A DNA stretch of 64,000 nt from contig ONBR01000004.1 of the NCBI GenBank assembly GCA_900316105.1, positions 38,162 through 102,161 on the forward strand, read 5' to 3'. Made by a program: the position numbers and the translations under genes. This document shows positions 61,395 to 64,000 of the stretch, in pieces. Below the pieces are notes generated by a model. The model worked only from the letters and a program-made list of their open reading frames with translations. It did not search any database and was not told the DNA's origin. The number at the start of each line of letters is the position of its first letter. Position 1 is the stretch's first letter. This DNA comes from an uncultured Olsenella sp. Lineage in GTDB: Bacteria > Actinomycetota > Coriobacteriia > Coriobacteriales > Atopobiaceae.

Positions 61395-61955
61395 AATTCC
61401 CCCTGACACCTTCAGCTCGACACCCAAGGCAGCATACCCTCGAGCCGAGCCCATTTCAAATATTCTGTGTTCGAAGTATAGCCAGCTTGGTAAGCATCCC
61501 ATTAGGTCGTTATAGGCTGTTCACGTTTCCTTCAGCAGTTACCAAGCTCTCGATGTCGCGTTTTTATCAAATATGGTAAAAAATTTACCGATGGGTCTGA
61601 TGGTTACAAAACTCGTTTTCTGAATCGTTCAATATTGTTCGTTAGCATTTTCGTGGAACTTCTTAAACAAATCTCCGATAGAGTCCTAAGCGGTTTGCCT
61701 TTCGTCGAATATCTCCTGCAGAAATGAAACGTACCCGTCAGCCAGGCGAAATAAAAATATGCATACAATATTGATATATTCTCAATATTGTATTAATTTT
61801 TGAGTATAATTGCACGTATTAGAATTTTATTAAGCATTATATTCGTTTCATTATTCATTCTATTGGTTGTACTTGATAAATCTGAAACAAATTGAGTACA
61901 TTTTCGTCCATAATGGGATGAAACGATAATTTCATGCCAATGGAGGGAAGCTTAC
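61395..61955. promoter_or_regulatory. AT-rich divergent control region between PTS IIB and deoR
   Basis: Over 500 bp are much more AT-rich than the rest of the window and hold no credible gene. Visible elements are GGTAAA-AAA-TTTACC (61575-61589), a half site TTCAATATTGTTCG near 61628, and the long palindrome at 61763-61793. It probably carries promoters in both directions and operators for the DeoR protein. Confidence 0.55.
61763..61793. promoter_or_regulatory. 12-bp-arm palindrome, candidate DeoR operator
   Basis: ATACAATATTGA (61763-61774) and TCAATATTGTAT (61782-61793) are perfect inverted copies 7 bp apart, 160 bp before the deoR start. Confidence 0.6.
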
Positions 61956-62714
61956 ATGTTCAAGACCGAAAGGCATGACGCGATACTTCGTGAAGTGGCA
62001 TTGAAGGGGCGCGTCACCACCACTGCACTCGCAGAGCGCTTCGGCGTGAGCGAGGACAGCATCCGCAAGGATCTGCAGCAGCTGGGCGCCGAGGGAAAGC
62101 TTCAGCGCGTCTACGGTGGTGCCGTGAGCATCGAGGACGAGCCCCACAATCGCATCGTCATGTCCCGTGTCGACGACTTCAAGGAACAGAAGCTCGAGAT
62201 CGCAAAGAAGGCGCTGAGCCTCATCGAGGACGGTCAGACGGTCTTTTTGGACATCTCCTCCACCAACATCTACCTGGCCAACCTCCTGGCAACCAGCAAC
62301 AAGCAGATCATCGTCGTCTCAAACATGCTGGATGCGGTAAAGAAGGTCGCAGCGGGCGGCAACATCGAGGCCCAGTGCCCCGGCGGCAAGGTCAACCTGG
62401 AGCTCAACGGCTTCGTGGGGGCCGCCACGGTGCAGGCCCTGAGCAACATGAGCTTTGACCTGGCCTTCCTGGGCACTCTGGAGCTCAACGTGGCCAACAA
62501 CAGCGTTGCAACCTTTGACCTGGAGGATGGCACCGTCAAGCAGACCGTGTTGAAGAACACCCAGCGCACCTATCTGGTGGCCGACTCTCACAAGTTCCAT
62601 ACCCAGGGCAAGTACCGCTATGCCCGACTGACGGACTTCACCGGCGTCATTACCGACGACGATGATGAGGCAGACAGGAAGGCAATCCGGAAGCTGGGTA
62701 TTGAGGTCTACTAA
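61956..62714 (+). CDS. DeoR/GlpR-family transcriptional regulator
   Basis: This 252-residue protein has a DeoR N-terminal helix-turn-helix (residues about 3-58, TERHDAILREVALKGRVTTTALAERFGVSEDSIRKDL) and a C-terminal sugar-phosphate sensor domain (VFLDISSTNIYLANLL, LVADSHKFHTQGKYRYARL). Such proteins usually repress a sugar gene set and are released by a phosphorylated sugar. The divergent PTS IIB gene is the natural candidate target. ATG 61956 has a GGAGGGAAG site. A long perfect hairpin follows 40 bp after the stop. Confidence 0.93.
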   Translation: MFKTERHDAILREVALKGRVTTTALAERFGVSEDSIRKDLQQLGAEGKLQRVYGGAVSIEDEPHNRIVMSRVDDFKEQKLEIAKKALSLIEDGQTVFLDISSTNIYLANLLATSNKQIIVVSNMLDAVKKVAAGGNIEAQCPGGKVNLELNGFVGAATVQALSNMSFDLAFLGTLELNVANNSVATFDLEDGTVKQTVLKNTQRTYLVADSHKFHTQGKYRYARLTDFTGVITDDDDEADRKAIRKLGIEVY

Positions 62715-62752
62715 ACGAGAGCTAGGGCTCCACCAGCTTAGTCTGTAGCCAT

Positions 62753-62802
62753 TAGCCATAGGGGGTACTCCCTTATCCATAAGGGAGTACCCCCTATGGC
62801 TA
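62753..62802. repeat. Perfect 23-bp-arm hairpin after deoR
   Basis: Arms 62753-62775 and 62780-62802 (TAGCCATAGGGGGTACTCCC...) are perfect complements around TCCA. No T-tract follows on either side, so it is not a standard terminator even though it lies past a gene end. Confidence 0.85.
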
Positions 62803-62822
62803 GCCCACGAAGGCCCATGTGA

Positions 62823-63041
62823 GCCCGCCCGAGTTCATGGCCGTCGTCATGGGCAGAGTCTGCGCATGTCGGGCCGGACGTGATTGGCGTACTGGCGAGT
62901 CGGGCCAGGCTGATAGACGAAGAGGCCAAGGACGTGAGGCTGATGGTCTTCTCGAAGTCCGGCTTCACCGACGAATGCGAGGAGGACGCACGCCGTCGGG
63001 GCAATGTCCGGCTGGTCGAGGTGAGCGAGATGTTCGGCTAA
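62823..63041 (+). pseudogene. Remnant of a DUF234-type ATPase C-terminus
   Basis: The plus-strand frame from 62823 to TAA 63039-63041 is open but has no good start. Its last 54 codons read like the end of archaeal-type ATPases with a DUF234 nuclease-like domain: DVRLMVFSKSGFTDECEEDA then VRLVEVSEMFG and stop. The upstream ATPase and core nuclease parts are missing, and a stop codon precedes the frame at 62820. It is most simply the 3' scar of a deleted gene between two long hairpins. Confidence 0.5.
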
Positions 63042-63120
63042 CGCTCGGCTGAGCTTTGCCCAGCGGCCGCGATGGATGGCATACTTATGCCGCAGAACGC
63101 AGACGCAGGAAGGATGACCC

Positions 63121-63720
63121 ATGGCCATCGAGATTAGGGATTTCGACCCACGCGACTCGGCGCGCCTTGCCGAGTACTCCATTGCGGGCATGCACTTCGA
63201 CCAGTACATGAGCAGCCGCCTCGCCCTCTCCCTGTACGGCCGCTTCTTCGTGGCCGGAGAGCTCGTCCACGCCAGCCAGGCAATCGCCGCCTACGAGGAT
63301 GGCAGTCTGGCGGGCGCCCTCTTCGCCGACATCGCAGGCGAGCCACATCCCTACCGCACCTGGCCGCGTCGCCTTTTCGTGGGCGCCGTGGGACTCGCGG
63401 CGCGCCACGCCGAGGCGTCCTACCACGAGGCCTGCCGCGACATGCTCGCCTCCTACACCGCCGGCCGCCGCGTCGACGGCGAGATCTGCCTGCTCGCGGC
63501 CGACCCCCGGGCAAAGGGCAAGGGCATCGGCACGCTCCTCCTCGACGAGCTCGTCCGGCGCGAGGCGGGCAGGCACGTCTACCTCTACACCGACTCCAAC
63601 TGCACCTACCAGTTCTACGAGCACCGCGGCTTCGAGCGGGTCGGCGAGCGCGCCATCGGCGCCGGCGCGGGCGGCAGGGGCATGCCGCTCGACTGCTACC
63701 TCTACGCCCGCGATCTCTAG
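63121..63720 (+). CDS. GNAT-family N-acetyltransferase
   Basis: This 199-residue protein has the acetyl-CoA-binding motif A in LLAADPRAKGKGIGTLLLDEL and a C-terminal CTYQFYEHRGFERVGE that completes the GNAT fold. The N-terminal half (IRDFDPRDSARLAEYSIAGMHFDQY) fits GNAT strand 1 and helix 1-2. The acceptor is unknown. Ribosome site AAGGATG precedes ATG 63121. It lies beside a pseudogene remnant and a possible CRISPR array, so it may belong to an accessory segment. Confidence 0.88.
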   Translation: MAIEIRDFDPRDSARLAEYSIAGMHFDQYMSSRLALSLYGRFFVAGELVHASQAIAAYEDGSLAGALFADIAGEPHPYRTWPRRLFVGAVGLAARHAEASYHEACRDMLASYTAGRRVDGEICLLAADPRAKGKGIGTLLLDELVRREAGRHVYLYTDSNCTYQFYEHRGFERVGERAIGAGAGGRGMPLDCYLYARDL

Positions 63721-63829
63721 CGATGGCCGTTCCGCTTACCAATCGGACCCATTCGCTATGACACCAACATTCGCGACGCGATCCAAGCAGCCGATGAACT
63801 ATCAATAACCGGCAATGGTTGTTTTTCTA

Positions 63830-63888
63830 GCGAGGCGCCCCACCGGCATGTGGCCACAAACAGGCCACATGCCGGTGGGGCGCCTCGC
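63830..63888. repeat. Perfect 26-bp-arm hairpin between GNAT gene and CRISPR-like repeats
   Basis: Arms 63830-63855 and 63863-63888 (GCGAGGCGCCCCACCGGCAT...) are perfect complements around a 7-nt loop. There is no T-tract after it in either direction. It ends 11 bp before the first CRISPR-like repeat. Confidence 0.85.
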
Positions 63889-63899
63889 AATACAATGCA

Positions 63900-64000
63900 G
63901 GGCCATTACCAGTCAAAACGACGCTGCGCCAAAACACGGCTCAATCGCTCCAACTCGATGCATAAGTGCCATTACCAGTCAAAACGACGCTGCGCCAAAA
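63900..64000. CRISPR. Edge of a probable CRISPR array (two repeats visible, second cut)
   Basis: A sequence containing CCATTACCAGTCAAAACGAC and ending ...CGCCAAAAC occurs at 63900-63935 and again from 63966 to the window end, giving a 66-bp period: a 36-bp repeat and a 30-bp spacer (63936-63965). The only difference seen is at the second base of the repeat. On the minus strand the repeat starts GTTTTGG, and a 36+30 layout is typical of type II arrays, so the visible copy would be the leader-distal end. Only two copies are visible and no cas genes. Confidence 0.6.

Overview
The window comes from a GC-rich, anaerobic, Gram-positive actinobacterium. Gene content fits a member of the Coriobacteriia (an Olsenella/Atopobium-like lineage is my best guess). 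The pointers are fermentative L-lactate dehydrogenase, a full selenocysteine system, MurT-GatD, an AmaP/DUF2273/Asp23 trio, an orphan TM1266-type hydrogenase regulator, and intergenic spaces filled with palindromic elements. No taxonomic marker gene is present, so this placement is inference.

Region 1 (1-6.1 kb, minus strand) is a tight three-gene run: a NifH-like iron protein, a single-chain fusion of two nitrogenase-component-1 domains, and hypF (cut by the left edge). This looks like a nitrogenase-like reductase of unknown substrate and is the best candidate here for an undescribed system. Region 2 (6.1-11 kb) holds ldh, a MarR regulator, cysK with a long leader that looks like a cysteine-responsive attenuator (a leader ORF with three Cys codons, hairpins and a terminator-like stem), and pfkA. 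Region 3 (11.2-19.4 kb, minus strand) is a complete selenium operon: selD (itself a UGA-containing selenoprotein gene), a glycosyltransferase, selC (tRNA-Sec), selA, selB, yedF and a cysteine desulfurase-like gene, with a divergent DUF3343 gene on the plus strand.

Region 4 (19.4-29 kb) is mixed housekeeping: a class II amidotransferase, a DEDD exonuclease, htpG, a methyltransferase, a peptidase C26-type hydrolase, a TM1266-type regulator, a membrane acyltransferase and a PfkB kinase. Region 5 (29-45.5 kb) is rich in cell-envelope genes: gatD-murT, asp23-DUF2273-amaP, a membrane J-domain protein, yebC, uvrC, two FemX-like transferases, an ATP-grasp ligase, murJ, a secreted NlpC/P60 hydrolase and an aspartate/glutamate-type racemase. 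The racemase and ATP-grasp ligase together suggest D-amino-acid use in the peptidoglycan cross-bridge. Region 6 (45.6-53.4 kb, minus strand) is a nine-gene histidine operon, hisZG-D-C-B-H-A-F-I-E, led by an unusual fused HisZ-HisG. Region 7 (53.6-62.7 kb) has uvrA, an mrp gene followed by two FAD flavoprotein genes, an orphan PTS IIB subunit and a DeoR regulator across an AT-rich divergent region. The right end has a pseudogene remnant, a GNAT acetyltransferase, two very long perfect hairpins and the first two repeats of what appears to be a CRISPR array with a 66-bp period.

Two families of non-coding repeats recur. One has a conserved GCGCAGTT...TTTGAGCAC core flanked by arms that differ between copies but are always self-complementary; it sits just past gene 3' ends. 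The other is a 30-bp unit (GGGACGGAGC...TTTGTCTC) arrayed at 19.4 kb and 60.8 kb.
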